A stretch of 22,970 nt of DNA from positions 1 through 22,970 of the forward strand of contig JBKDZR010000118.1 of assembly GCA_047971485.1 (NCBI GenBank), in the 5' to 3' direction. A program made the position numbers and the translations under genes. The notes beneath the pieces are model-generated. The model was given only the letters and a program-made list of their open reading frames with translations, had not been told where the DNA came from and made no database searches. Below, in pieces: positions 22,036 through 22,970 of this stretch. The first letter of the stretch is position 1; the number at the start of each line of letters is the position of its first letter. This stretch comes from JBKDZR01 sp047971485 (lineage in GTDB: Bacteria > Pseudomonadota > Alphaproteobacteria > Rhodobacterales > Rhodobacteraceae).

Positions 22036-22970
22036 TTGTCTGAATTCGAGACCCTCGGGCTTGACCCGACCCTGACCAAGGCCCTGACCAAAGCCGGCCT
22101 GTCCGAGCCAACCCCGATCCAGCGCCAGGCGATCCCGCTGGCCATGGATGGTCAGGACGTGATGGGCCTGGCCCAGACCGGGACCGGCAAGACCCTGGCC
22201 TTTGGCCTGCCCCTGATCCACCGACTGATGGCCGAACCGGGCAAGCCGCAGCCGAAAACCGCCAAGGCACTGATCCTGGCCCCCACCCGTGAACTGGTGA
22301 ACCAGATTGCGGAATCGCTGCGCGGCATGACCGGTGGCACGAAGATCCATGTTGCCACCGTGGTCGGTGGCCAGTCCATCAACCGCCAGATCGGCATGCT
22401 GGCCCGTGGCACCGACATTCTGGTGGCCACCCCGGGGCGGTTGATCGACCTGATGGAGCGCCGCGCCGTGCTGCTGGGCAGTGTCCGCTATCTGGTGCTG
22501 GACGAGGCCGACCAGATGCTCGACATGGGCTTTATCCATGCGCTGCGCAAGATTGCCCCGCAATTGGGCATGCCGCGCCAGACCATGCTGTTCTCGGCCA
22601 CCATGCCCAAGGAAATGGAAACCCTCAGTCGCGCCTATCTGACCGACCCCCAGCGGGTTCAGGTCTCGCCCCCGGGCAAGGCAGCCGACAAGATCACCCA
22701 GTCGGTGCACTTCCTTGACAAGGCCGACAAGCCCGCCCGCCTACGCGAAATCCTGTCCCGGGATCCTGATGCCCTGACCCTGGTTTTCGGGCGGACCAAG
22801 CACGGCTCGGAAAAGCTGATGAAGGGGCTGGTGGCCGACGGGTTCAACGCGGCCTCGATCCACGGCAACAAAAGCCAGGGCCAGCGGGACCGGGCGATCA
22901 AGGCCTTCCGTGCGGGCGAGGTGACGGTTCTGGTGGCCACCGATGTTGCCGCGCGGGGCATTGACATTCC
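22036..22970 (+). CDS. rhlE: DEAD-box RNA helicase, RhlE-like (3' end outside the window)
   Basis: An ATP-dependent RNA helicase; the first 311 codons are present. It shows the Q motif region (GLSEPTPIQRQAIP, 21-34), motif I AQTGTGKT (46-53), Ia PTREL (83-87), Ib TPGR (132-135), DEAD (156-159) and SAT (187-189). From the second RecA domain TLVFGRTKHGSEKL and VLVATDVAARGIDIP are present. The frame has no ATG near its beginning; it starts with TTG at 22036-22038, supported by AAAGGA 6 bases upstream and by the family-like N-terminus SEFETLGLDPTLTKAL. RhlE-type helicases act in rRNA maturation, mRNA decay and cold adaptation. Confidence 0.95.
   Translation, partial: MSEFETLGLDPTLTKALTKAGLSEPTPIQRQAIPLAMDGQDVMGLAQTGTGKTLAFGLPLIHRLMAEPGKPQPKTAKALILAPTRELVNQIAESLRGMTGGTKIHVATVVGGQSINRQIGMLARGTDILVATPGRLIDLMERRAVLLGSVRYLVLDEADQMLDMGFIHALRKIAPQLGMPRQTMLFSATMPKEMETLSRAYLTDPQRVQVSPPGKAADKITQSVHFLDKADKPARLREILSRDPDALTLVFGRTKHGSEKLMKGLVADGFNAASIHGNKSQGQRDRAIKAFRAGEVTVLVATDVAARGIDI

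Overview
The window is a GC-rich chromosomal segment from an alphaproteobacterium, most likely of the family Rhodobacteraceae (Rhodobacter/Paracoccus/Roseobacter type). Three things point there: an iscR-iscS-sufB-x-sufC-sufD-x-x-sufS operon, an IscR-like regulator with no canonical cysteine ligands, and an Irr-box-like palindrome (TTTAGAA-N3-TTCTAAA) in front of it. This is read from the sequence and from family knowledge; no database search was run.

Region 1 (1-8504): the tail of an unidentified plus-strand gene, a minus-strand tRNA-Arg(CCG), then a nine-gene minus-strand operon for Fe-S cluster assembly. In transcription order it encodes an Rrf2/IscR regulator, a compact IscS-like desulfurase, SufB, a DUF486 membrane protein, SufC, SufD, two YIP1-like membrane proteins and SufS. 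Most junctions overlap by a few bases, so the three unexplained membrane proteins are structurally part of the operon. No sufA, sufT, sufE or sufU is visible. The operon's control region is shared with a divergent alpha/beta hydrolase.

Region 2 (8505-12539): the hydrolase, the ribosome-associated GTPase typA, and a DUF2254 membrane-protein gene that is broken in at least two places, each at a C-run.

Region 3 (12540-15746): a complete TRAP transporter operon (dctP-dctQ-dctM) behind a GTATAC-centred imperfect palindrome of the kind bound by GntR-family regulators. No regulator or catabolic gene lies next to it. Just after dctM sits what looks like the promoterless C-terminal end of a small secreted-protein gene.

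Region 4 (15813-19331): two small lipoproteins, a DUF952 protein overlapping pyrD (quinone-linked dihydroorotate dehydrogenase), and a convergent MATE-family exporter.

Region 5 (19321-22970): two overlapping hotdog-fold thioesterases (minus strand) divergent from a MerR-type regulator. A paralogous MerR gene follows across an AT-rich, repeat-bearing gap. Then comes about 640 bp without a convincing gene, which carries a sequence like an IS5-type terminal repeat. The window ends inside a DEAD-box RNA helicase (rhlE-like) that starts with TTG.

No clearly new defence or mobile system is visible. The most interesting material is the set of uncharacterised membrane proteins built into the suf operon, together with the unusual regulator and its candidate operator.
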